Position numbers and translations under genes: made by a program. From assembly GCF_022179805.1 (NCBI RefSeq), contig NZ_BPUO01000005.1, positions 62,001-126,000 on the forward strand: a DNA stretch of 64,000 nucleotides, given 5' to 3'. This document shows positions 49,771 to 56,857 of the stretch, one piece after another. The notes below the pieces were generated by a model. The model was not told where the DNA came from and did not search any database. It saw only the letters and a program-made list of their open reading frames with translations. The stretch is from Cupriavidus pauculus. GTDB lineage: Bacteria; Pseudomonadota; Gammaproteobacteria; Burkholderiales; Burkholderiaceae. Positions within the stretch are counted from its first letter, which is position 1, and every line of letters starts with the position of its first letter.

Positions 49771-50665
49771 GGTACGGGAGCGGCGTACCGCAGAAGGGCT
49801 GCACCTGCGTGAGTTCCGGGTTGGCAATCGCGTGGGCGAATGCCCGGCGTGGGACGGCAGCCAACTGGCGTGGATCGACGTACGGTCACCGGCTTTCCAT
49901 GTGCTGGACCCACAGACACGCCTGATGTCGACGTGGCAGCTCGACAAGCCGGTCGGCGCGCATTGCCGGCGCGTGGATGGCCGCGTCGTGCTGGCGCTCA
50001 GCGACGAACTGGCCCTGCTGGATCCCGCTACTGGCGCATTTAACACGCTGCTCCAGCCCGAGCCCGACCGCCCGGGCAACCGGCTCAATGAGGGCCGTGT
50101 ATCGCCGTGCGGCAACTGGTTCCTGTTCGGGTCGATGGACGACACCGGCGCACGCCAGCCCACCGGCCGCATCCACGCGCTGCATGCATCGGGACGCTGT
50201 CACGTCGTGCACGACGGCCTGTACGTGGCCAATGGCTTCGCCTGGGCGCCCGACGGGCAGACGTTCTATTTCTCGGACAGCATGGCCGGCATCGTCTATC
50301 GCGCGCGCTGGCTGGCGGATGCCGGCGCCATCGAGGCCATCGAGCCCTGGGTCCGAGCCGACGAACAGGCCGGGCGGCCGGACGGCGCCTTCGTGGACGA
50401 CCTTGGCAACTACTGGTCGGCCGGGGTGTCGGCCGGACGCATCAACGTCTACGCGCCCGCGGGAGAGCGGCTCGCCGTCATGGCCCTGCCATGCCAGGCG
50501 CCGAGCATGCCATGCCCGGGTCCGGACGCTTCGGTGTTCGTGACCTCGCTGGTGCGGCCGCAGTGGCAGGCCGCCGACATCCGCCCCGAGGACGGGCAGC
50601 TTTTTCAACTGATGGATGTCCTGCGGGCCGGCGCGCGGCCATCGCCGCATCTGTCCATTCTCTAA
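49739..50665 (+). CDS. SMP-30/gluconolactonase-type lactonase
   Basis: A 308-residue six-bladed propeller lactonase. Metal-ligand motifs: Glu in VGECPAWDG, Asn in NRLNEGRVSP, Asn in VANGFAWAPDG and Asp in FYFSDSMAG. It should hydrolyse the lactone made by the uronate dehydrogenase to the open aldarate. The start is GTG 49739, with a strong GGAGGAG 7 bp before it, giving a 32-bp overlap with the upstream gene; longer in-frame starts read through that gene out of frame. Confidence 0.87.
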   Translation: MIVPHSTRLVEVRERRTAEGLHLREFRVGNRVGECPAWDGSQLAWIDVRSPAFHVLDPQTRLMSTWQLDKPVGAHCRRVDGRVVLALSDELALLDPATGAFNTLLQPEPDRPGNRLNEGRVSPCGNWFLFGSMDDTGARQPTGRIHALHASGRCHVVHDGLYVANGFAWAPDGQTFYFSDSMAGIVYRARWLADAGAIEAIEPWVRADEQAGRPDGAFVDDLGNYWSAGVSAGRINVYAPAGERLAVMALPCQAPSMPCPGPDASVFVTSLVRPQWQAADIRPEDGQLFQLMDVLRAGARPSPHLSIL

Positions 50666-50719
50666 GGAGTTCCACGCCCACCGACTTGTTTTGGAAGTCA
50701 GCCTGTTGTTCGCGTGCGT

Positions 50720-50739
50720 GGATTATGGATTATCCAAAA
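50720..50739. promoter_or_regulatory. Second copy of the GntR operator motif
   Basis: GGATTATGGATTATCCAAAA contains the palindrome TGGAT-T-ATCCA (50726-50736) and matches GGATTTTGGAAAATCCAAT at 45196-45214 at 16 of 19 aligned positions. It lies 48 bp before the glycosidase start at 50787, exactly the distance the first copy has to the GntR start, so the same regulator probably controls this gene. Confidence 0.65.
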
Positions 50740-50786
50740 TCAACGCCGCAATGGTTACGTCATCAAAACCCAAATAGAGGAGACAC

Positions 50787-52538
50787 ATGTACCCGCGCAA
50801 CTTGACCCGCATCACCACCCTTGCCGCCGTTGCCGCGCTGAGCGCAATGCTCGCGGCCTGCGGCGGCGACGATTCACCGGCATCCGCCGGCACGACAACG
50901 CCGTCGCAAGGCGCCCAGCCTGCGCCGCCGGCCCCGCCGCCCCCGCCCACACCCACATCGTCCATCAATCCGCCCGTCAGCGCCGCCACGCGTGCCATCC
51001 TCGATGCGGATTCGGCCAGCTACGCCGCCTTGCAGCCGGTTGCCGATAGCGGCTACACCCTGCTCGGACGCCTCAAGCCGCGCACGACGATGGAACTCAA
51101 GGCGCAGGGCTTGAGCAGCACCCTGATGATCGGCGGCGAGACCACCGACCGGGGCTTCAGCGTGTTCTCGAACTGGCGCGAATACCTGAACCCGCTGGGC
51201 ACGACGCGGGTGCGCGTGCAGTCCGGCTGGAACGACATCGAGCAGACCATCACCACGCCCGCCACGTACAACTTCGCCAAGCTCGACGAGATCGTCGACG
51301 GCGCCGTGGCGCAGGGGCATGCGCCGCTGGTCTTCCTGGGATATGGCAACGTACGGCCCGGGTGCACGGACTGCGGCACCGCCAACCTGGGCGGCGCCTT
51401 TCCCACCGGCGAGGGCAAGGAACGCTTCCTGAACTTCGTGGCCGCCACAGTGATGCGGTACAAGGACAAGGTGACCGACTGGCAGATCTGGAACGAGCCG
51501 ACCAAGGACCTGGAAACCTACAAGACCTTGATCGTCGATACCGCCAAGCTGATCAAGCGCATCCAGCCCAACGCCAAGCTGACAATCGGCTCGTGGTACA
51601 CGGTGCACTACGTGCTGGGGTGCATGGAGAACTGCAACGACAGCGCCGCGAACCAGGAGGCCCGCAACTACATCCTCACGTCGCTGAAGTACTTCTACGA
51701 CAACAAGGGTCCCAGCGTGCCGAGCAAGGACGTGTACGTGGCCTTCCACCCCTACACGACCAGCGTCGATTACGACCACGTGGCCTGGTACAAGCAGAGC
51801 ATGGACAACTTCCAGACGCTGCTGGACGGCTATGGCTTCCGGGTGCGCATGGACGAGAACGGCGCGCCGTCCACGCCGTGCAATACCTACGCGATGTGCA
51901 ACCAGGGCACGCTGGCGTGGAGCGAGAAGAACCAGGCCAAGTACAACCTGCGGCGCGTGCTGGGTGACATGGCGCGTGGCATCGAGACCAGCATGTTCAC
52001 GATCACGGACCTGCACTATGACGATGCCAAGAACACCAAGGGCCTGCTGACCACCGGCGTGTGGGATCCCACCAACGACTCGCCGTTCATCAACGGCGAC
52101 CAGCGCATCAACGGCAAGAAGATCGCCTACGGAGCGTTCCAGAACGTCACGGCGCTGTTCGACAACCGCATGGAGCCGGTGGCAGACCATGGCTGCGTGG
52201 CGCCGGCCGGCTACGACGCCCATGCCTGGCGGCAGGTGAAGAACGGCGTGCCGTCCACGGTCATCAGCGTGTGGAAGATGACCACGTTGCCCGTTGCGGA
52301 CGATACGGAGCCCCGCGCCGTCGTGCAGGTCACCTGCAGCCATGTCGGCTTCACCGAGATGGCGGCATCGGGCAGCCAGCCGCGCTATGTCGACATGATG
52401 GATGGCCGGGTGTACGCGATGCCGGCCGGCAGCATTGCCGCGAATGCCCCGGGTACCGTGACGTTCTCAGTGCCGGTCGCCGATTGGCCGGTGCTGATTG
52501 CCGACGCATCGGTGGTGCCAGCGGCGGCACTGCGGTAA
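50787..52538 (+). CDS. Surface lipoprotein with a clan-A-like glycosidase domain
   Basis: A 583-residue lipoprotein: signal peptide with lipobox MLAAC (Cys25), a Pro-rich linker (about 44-58), then a domain resembling GH39/GH5-type TIM barrels. WQIWNEPTKD gives the likely acid/base Glu237; MDENGAPS (Glu357) is a candidate nucleophile. Three pairs of close Cys (CTDC, CMENC, CNTYAMC) may form disulfides. It shares the operator motif of the uronate cluster, suggesting it frees uronic-acid units from a polysaccharide or glycoside. Family and substrate are not certain. Confidence 0.68.
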   Translation: MYPRNLTRITTLAAVAALSAMLAACGGDDSPASAGTTTPSQGAQPAPPAPPPPPTPTSSINPPVSAATRAILDADSASYAALQPVADSGYTLLGRLKPRTTMELKAQGLSSTLMIGGETTDRGFSVFSNWREYLNPLGTTRVRVQSGWNDIEQTITTPATYNFAKLDEIVDGAVAQGHAPLVFLGYGNVRPGCTDCGTANLGGAFPTGEGKERFLNFVAATVMRYKDKVTDWQIWNEPTKDLETYKTLIVDTAKLIKRIQPNAKLTIGSWYTVHYVLGCMENCNDSAANQEARNYILTSLKYFYDNKGPSVPSKDVYVAFHPYTTSVDYDHVAWYKQSMDNFQTLLDGYGFRVRMDENGAPSTPCNTYAMCNQGTLAWSEKNQAKYNLRRVLGDMARGIETSMFTITDLHYDDAKNTKGLLTTGVWDPTNDSPFINGDQRINGKKIAYGAFQNVTALFDNRMEPVADHGCVAPAGYDAHAWRQVKNGVPSTVISVWKMTTLPVADDTEPRAVVQVTCSHVGFTEMAASGSQPRYVDMMDGRVYAMPAGSIAANAPGTVTFSVPVADWPVLIADASVVPAAALR

Positions 52539-52549
52539 GCATCGACCAG

Positions 52550-52584
52550 GCCGGGGCGGCGCAGGGACACCGCCCCGGCTTTTT
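52550..52584 (+). terminator. Intrinsic terminator of the glycosidase gene
   Basis: GCCGGGGCGG (52550-52559) and CCGCCCCGGC (52570-52579) form a perfect 10-bp stem, followed directly by five T. It lies 11 bp after the stop codon. Confidence 0.92.
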
Positions 52585-52667
52585 CAGCCTGCCCGTCCGA
52601 TCCCATCATCCCTGTTCCCCTCCATTTCTTGGTACACACACCAGGGCAAATCTTGGTTCTTCAATTC

Positions 52668-52745
52668 GTACGGCCGACCGTACAGAATGCGGACATCAAG
52701 ACGGTCTCCCAGTCACCCAGACAGCGCCAGGTGTGAGACGGTCTC
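52668..52745. promoter_or_regulatory. Palindromes in the LysR leader
   Basis: GTACGG-CCGA-CCGTAC at 52668-52683 is a perfect inverted repeat. AGACGGTCTC occurs twice, at 52699-52708 and 52736-52745; the second is part of GAGAC-G-GTCTC. They lie within 110 bp of the LysR start at 52776 and may be autoregulatory sites, though no LysR T-N11-A box was singled out. Confidence 0.4.
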
Positions 52746-52775
52746 TAAGCCTTACGCCTTTGGAGAGCTGTCGCC

Positions 52776-53702
52776 ATGGATCGTCTCGTCTCGATGCAGG
52801 CATTCACCCGTGTGGTGGATGTCGGCACCTTTGCAGGAGCCGCGGAGTCGCTCGATCTTCCAAAGGCCACGCTCACTCGCTTGATCCAGAAGCTGGAGAC
52901 GCATCTCGCCGTCAAGCTGCTGCACCGGACCACGCGCCGCATAAGCGTCACCACCGATGGCGCCGCCTACTACGAACGCTGCGTGCGCATCCTGGCGGAC
53001 ATCGACGAAGCAGAGCACCTGCTGACGCGCCATAACAACTCGCCACGCGGCACGCTGACCGTGGACACCACGAACGGCATCGCGAAAATGGTGCTGATGC
53101 CGCAACTGCATGGCTTCTGCAATGCGTATCCCGAGATCAGGCTCGAACTGACCAGCAACGGCAAGCCGATCGATCTGCTGAAAGAGGACGTGGACGTGGT
53201 GCTGCGCGTGGGCGCGCTGGACGAAACCATGGTGGCGCGCCGCATCGGCTGGCTCAGGCTGGCCCTCTATGCGTCGCCGATTTATCTGCGCCGTTTCGGC
53301 ACGCCCCGGGATCTGGCGGAACTGGCACAGCACAAGGCCGTGCATCTTCTGTCGAACCGCACCGGTCGCGCCATGCCGTGGCCGCTCGCACGCGGCAGCG
53401 AACGTAGCGAAGTGCTGCTGCCCTCGGTGATTGCCACCAACGATACCGACGTCCATCTGGGCTGCGCGCTGGATGGCCATGGCATTGCACGCATGTCCCG
53501 GGCGACGGCCGAGCCGTACGTCAACAGTGGCCGGCTGGTGGAAGTTCTGTCCGGGTGGCAGACCGACCAGTTGCCGATCTCGGCGATGTATCCGCAGAAC
53601 CGGCACCTGTCGGCCAAGGTGCGGGTGTTCGTGAACTGGGCAGCCGACATCTTTTCCCGGCATCCGCATTTCGGTGCGGAGGCGCCAAAGCTCGCGGCCT
53701 GA
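52776..53702 (+). CDS. LysR-family transcriptional regulator
   Basis: A 308-residue LTTR: N-terminal HTH (MQAFTRVVDVGTFAGAAESL, DLPKATLTRLIQKLETHLAV) and a C-terminal periplasmic-binding-like co-inducer domain (about 90-300). It belongs by appearance to the DsdC/CrgA-like group that often flanks oxidoreductase genes. It lies 260 bp before the nitroreductase gene in the same direction and may influence it, though the shared promoter boxes fit the AraC protein at 55252 better. Confidence 0.88.
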   Translation: MDRLVSMQAFTRVVDVGTFAGAAESLDLPKATLTRLIQKLETHLAVKLLHRTTRRISVTTDGAAYYERCVRILADIDEAEHLLTRHNNSPRGTLTVDTTNGIAKMVLMPQLHGFCNAYPEIRLELTSNGKPIDLLKEDVDVVLRVGALDETMVARRIGWLRLALYASPIYLRRFGTPRDLAELAQHKAVHLLSNRTGRAMPWPLARGSERSEVLLPSVIATNDTDVHLGCALDGHGIARMSRATAEPYVNSGRLVEVLSGWQTDQLPISAMYPQNRHLSAKVRVFVNWAADIFSRHPHFGAEAPKLAA

Positions 53703-53808
53703 TCGGGCCACCCCCGAGCGAATTACCCAACCTCGCAACTCATGCGCGACGCATCCCCTGGGGCGCCGCTGCCGTGTGCCGGATGTGCAGTCGGCAACTC
53801 GTTTCGCT

Positions 53809-53853
53809 TTGATCCTTTTGAGCACTGTATTTAGCAAAAACAGTCTCGAAATT
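53809..53853. promoter_or_regulatory. Two-box promoter element A (before the nitroreductase)
   Basis: Box 1 TTGATCCTTT (53809-53818) and box 2 CAGTCTCGAAATT (53841-53853) recur exactly, with the same 32-bp start-to-start distance, before the DUF417 gene at 56242-56286. Box 1 extends to TTGATCCTTTyGrGCA in both. The spacing of about three helical turns suits an AraC-type activator with two HTHs. Confidence 0.7.
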
Positions 53854-53962
53854 GCTAATCCGTAGACCTAAAGTGGAGGCTCACAACTAGCAGATGAAAC
53901 GAACGCGCCAGAAGACGCCCCGTCCCGCCGGAGCCCCTGGCGCATCAATCCCGAAGATCAAC

Positions 53963-54598
53963 ATGACCACCGCAATCCACATGACCAACGCCGTTATCGA
54001 ATGCATCCTGAGCCGCAGCGCCGCCAAGTACTACGACCCGGCCGCCACGTTGAGTGACGACCAGATCCGCGAGCTGGTGCGCATCGGCACCTCCGCGCCA
54101 ACGTCCTTCCACATGCAGAACTGGCGCTTCATCGCCGTCCGCACGCCGGCCGCCAAGGCCCGGCTGAGCCCGATTGCCTGGAGCCAGCCCCCGATCATCG
54201 ATGCCGCCGTGACCTTCATCGTCATCGGCCAGTTGGCTGACGCCAGCGTGATTCCGGACCGCCTGGCGCCGCTGGTGGCGGCCGGCGTGATGCCGGCGGA
54301 GATGGTGCCCGAGTGGGAAAACCCCGCACGTGATCTCTACAAGAACTATCCGCAGCGCCAGCGCGACGAGGCCGTGCGTACCGGCACCTTCGGCGCGGCC
54401 GCGATGATCTACGCGGCCCGTTCGCTGGGCCTGGGTTCCACGCCGATGATCGGCTTCGACGCCGAAGGCGTGCATCGGGAGTTTGGACTGGCCGCCAACG
54501 AAGTGCCGGTCATGCTGCTTTCCGTGGGCGCGGAGCGTCCGGGCAACTGGGCGCAGAAGCCGCGCCTGCCCGTGGCCGATGTGCTCGATCTCGTTTAA
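53963..54598 (+). CDS. Nitroreductase-family protein
   Basis: A 211-residue FMN-dependent reductase: CILSRSAAKYYDPAATLSDD, the flavin motif RIGTSAPTSFHMQNWRFIAV and GLGSTPMIGFDAEGVHREFG. Members reduce quinones, nitro groups or enones with NAD(P)H. ATG 53963 was chosen (GAAG upstream, family-like N-terminus); ATG 53894 would add 23 basic residues. It is followed 37 bp later by an AhpD-like gene, probably one operon, driven by promoter element A. Confidence 0.83.
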   Translation: MTTAIHMTNAVIECILSRSAAKYYDPAATLSDDQIRELVRIGTSAPTSFHMQNWRFIAVRTPAAKARLSPIAWSQPPIIDAAVTFIVIGQLADASVIPDRLAPLVAAGVMPAEMVPEWENPARDLYKNYPQRQRDEAVRTGTFGAAAMIYAARSLGLGSTPMIGFDAEGVHREFGLAANEVPVMLLSVGAERPGNWAQKPRLPVADVLDLV

Positions 54599-54635
54599 CC
54601 GTCAATCCCAATCCATCAACCCCAAGGAGTCCAAG

Positions 54636-55181
54636 ATGGCAAGAACCGCAGTGCTGAACCCGGAACAGGTACCCGCCGAATCGAAAGCGACGCTCGATGC
54701 GTTCACCAAGAACATCGGCTTCACGCCGAACATGATGGCGAGCTTTGCGCAGAGCCCGATTGCGTTCAACGCATGGGCGACGCTGCTGGGCGGCCTGAGC
54801 AAGGCGCTCGACGTGAAGACGCGCGACGGCATCGGCCTGGCCGTGTCGGAAGTGAATGGCTGCAACTACTGCCTGACCGTTCACAGCTTCACGGCCGAGC
54901 ATATGGCCAAACTGCCGGCCGATGAGATTATCCTTGCCCGCAAGGGTCACGCCAGCGAGCCGAAGCGCGACGCGGCGCTGCAGTTCGCGCGCAAGGTCAT
55001 CGAGACCCGTGGCCAGGTCAGCGACGCCGACCTGAAGGCGGTGCGCGATGCTGGCTATACGGAAGCGAACGTCATCGAGATCGTCGCGCTGGTGGCCATG
55101 TACTCGCTGACCAACTTCTTCAACAACGTGTTCGATCCGGACAAGGACTTCCCGGCGGTGGCGCCGGCCGGCTCGATCTGA
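54636..55181 (+). CDS. AhpD/carboxymuconolactone-decarboxylase-family peroxidase-like protein
   Basis: A 181-residue helical protein with the AhpD active-site pattern EVNGCNYCLTVH (Glu, CxxC, His), indicating a thiol-dependent peroxidase or disulfide reductase rather than a decarboxylase. AAGGAG precedes the ATG. Cotranscription with a nitroreductase points to defence against peroxides, quinones or reactive chlorine. Confidence 0.87.
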   Translation: MARTAVLNPEQVPAESKATLDAFTKNIGFTPNMMASFAQSPIAFNAWATLLGGLSKALDVKTRDGIGLAVSEVNGCNYCLTVHSFTAEHMAKLPADEIILARKGHASEPKRDAALQFARKVIETRGQVSDADLKAVRDAGYTEANVIEIVALVAMYSLTNFFNNVFDPDKDFPAVAPAGSI

Positions 55182-55251
55182 AGCCAGCGGGGACGTGGCC
55201 TTTGCGGTATCAAGGCTGCGTCCCGCGTGCGACAAGCAATGAGGCGTTCAA

Positions 55252-56232
55252 GTGGATCAATATTCCGACGGTCAGGTGTCCCGGATCGACTGGCTCAGCC
55301 AGTTGCTGCAGATGATCGACGTCACCGGCCAGCTTCAGGTGCGCTGCGTGTACGGCGCGCCATGGCGCGTGGCCTGGGACGAGTCGGCTGCGCACGAGAT
55401 TCCCTATCACATGGTGCTGAAGGGGCGGGCCGTCCTGGAAGATCCGCACACGCGCACGCTTACGGAGTTGGTGGCGGGAGACATCCTGCTGCTGCCCCAC
55501 GGCGCGGCGCACGTGCTCCACGATGGCAGCGGGCATGCGCCGGGCGCTACCCACAATCGCCAGGGCTCCGCGGGATGGACGCTCAGCGAGAACGATGGCA
55601 AGGGCGAGCCGCTGGACATGCTCTGCGGGCGCTTCTTTATCGGGCCGCCGCACGACCGGATGATTCGCGACTACCTGCCCGCGACCTTCGTGGTGCGGGC
55701 GACGGACGCCAACGCTGACGATGATGCCATGTCAGCCGCCAAGGATCTGGCGCGGCTGATGGGGCTCATGCGTGTGGAAAGCGCCACCGACAAGCCGGGC
55801 GGATACGCCATGCTCAACGCGCTCAGCTTTGCACTGTTCACGCTGGTGCTGCGCGCGGCGAGCGAATCGGACCAGTCTCCGGCGGGTTTGCTGGCGCTTG
55901 CCGGCCATCCACGGCTGGCCCCGGCCATTTCGGCGATGTTCGCCGATCCGGCCAAAGCCTGGAACCTGACCGAGCTGGCCGACCTGTGCAGCATGTCCCG
56001 CGCCACGTTCATGCGGCACTTCCAGTCCAGTCTGGGACGCTCGGCCAACGACCTGCTGACCGATGTCCGGATGAGCCTGGCGGCGAACGCGCTGCGCAAG
56101 CCGGGGGTCACCACCGAGGCAGTGGCCGATTCGGTCGGCTATCGATCCGTGGCGGCCTTCCGGCGTGCGTTCACCGACAAGATGGGCATGACGCCGGGGG
56201 AATGGCGCCGCATGGCACGCCCGGGCGACTGA
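55252..56232 (+). CDS. AraC-family regulator with cupin sensor, RclR-like
   Basis: A 326-residue regulator: N-terminal cupin_6-type domain (about 1-170; YHMVLKGRAVLED, LVAGDILLLPHGAAHVL) and C-terminal double HTH (about 225-320; AWNLTELADLCSMSRATFMR, TEAVADSVGYRSVAAFRRAF). E. coli RclR, which senses reactive chlorine via cysteines of this kind of domain, controls a DUF417 protein; here a DUF417 gene follows at once. Cys residues occur near 32 (VRCVYG) and 125 (MLCGRF). The start is GTG 55252. It lies between two promoters sharing identical boxes. Confidence 0.82.
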   Translation: MDQYSDGQVSRIDWLSQLLQMIDVTGQLQVRCVYGAPWRVAWDESAAHEIPYHMVLKGRAVLEDPHTRTLTELVAGDILLLPHGAAHVLHDGSGHAPGATHNRQGSAGWTLSENDGKGEPLDMLCGRFFIGPPHDRMIRDYLPATFVVRATDANADDDAMSAAKDLARLMGLMRVESATDKPGGYAMLNALSFALFTLVLRAASESDQSPAGLLALAGHPRLAPAISAMFADPAKAWNLTELADLCSMSRATFMRHFQSSLGRSANDLLTDVRMSLAANALRKPGVTTEAVADSVGYRSVAAFRRAFTDKMGMTPGEWRRMARPGD

Positions 56233-56241
56233 CGCACGTCA

Positions 56242-56286
56242 TTGATCCTTTCGGGCATCTTGTTGAGCCCATGCAGTCTCGAAATT
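56242..56286. promoter_or_regulatory. Two-box promoter element B (before DUF417)
   Basis: Box 1 TTGATCCTTT (56242-56251) and box 2 CAGTCTCGAAATT (56274-56286), same sequence and spacing as element A at 53809-53853. A TAGATT about 15 bp after box 2 could be the -10 element. Confidence 0.7.
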
Positions 56287-56347
56287 CACTTCGCGTGACG
56301 CTAGATTGAAAGGCCAGTCACCCGAGCAACCCATACGGAAAACCCAA

Positions 56348-56857
56348 ATGACTACTCTTGCAAACCAGCTTCGGCTGCAGATCGCCGAAAAGGGCGTTGA
56401 AACACTGTCTCTGCTGGCTCCGCTCAGGTGGACGCTGGTCATCGTGTTCCTCTGGTTTGGCGGCATGAAGTTCACCGCCTACGAGGCCAGCGGCATTGCA
56501 CCGTTCATCGCCAACAGCCCCATCATGAGCTGGCTGCACACCTTGTTTGGCGTGCAGGGCGCCAGCTACGTCATTGGCGTGCTGGAGCTGTCCACCGCCG
56601 GGGCACTGATTCTCGGCAGGTTCCTGCCCATCTTCTCCGCGCTGGGCGCGGCGATGTCGGCGGCGACCTACCTGATCACGCTTACGTTCTTCTTCAGCAC
56701 CCCCGGTGTGGCGGAGGCGACGGCAGGCGGCTTCCCGGCCATTTCAGCCATGCCGGGTCAGTTCCTTCTCAAGGATCTTGTCTTGCTGGGTGCCTCGATT
56801 TCGCTGCTTCTGGCGTCGGTCGAGCGCCCAGGGGCCGCCGGCAAGATCGTTCGATGA
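56348..56857 (+). CDS. DUF417/YkgB (RclC-like) inner-membrane protein
   Basis: A 169-residue membrane protein with four hydrophobic segments and the family signatures VIVFLWFGGMKFTAYEASGI, PFIANSPIMSWL and FLLKDLVLLGASI. E. coli RclC of this family belongs to the reactive-chlorine resistance regulon; its biochemical role is unknown. It lies downstream of the RclR-like gene and has promoter element B. Its last 89 bp overlap the 3' end of the convergent MocR gene. Confidence 0.85.
   Translation: MTTLANQLRLQIAEKGVETLSLLAPLRWTLVIVFLWFGGMKFTAYEASGIAPFIANSPIMSWLHTLFGVQGASYVIGVLELSTAGALILGRFLPIFSALGAAMSAATYLITLTFFFSTPGVAEATAGGFPAISAMPGQFLLKDLVLLGASISLLLASVERPGAAGKIVR

Noticed and set aside
50874..52343. 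489-codon minus-strand frame opposite the glycosidase lipoprotein
   Set aside because: Shadow frame with Arg/Val/Gly bias; the plus strand has a signal peptide, lipobox and catalytic-type motif.
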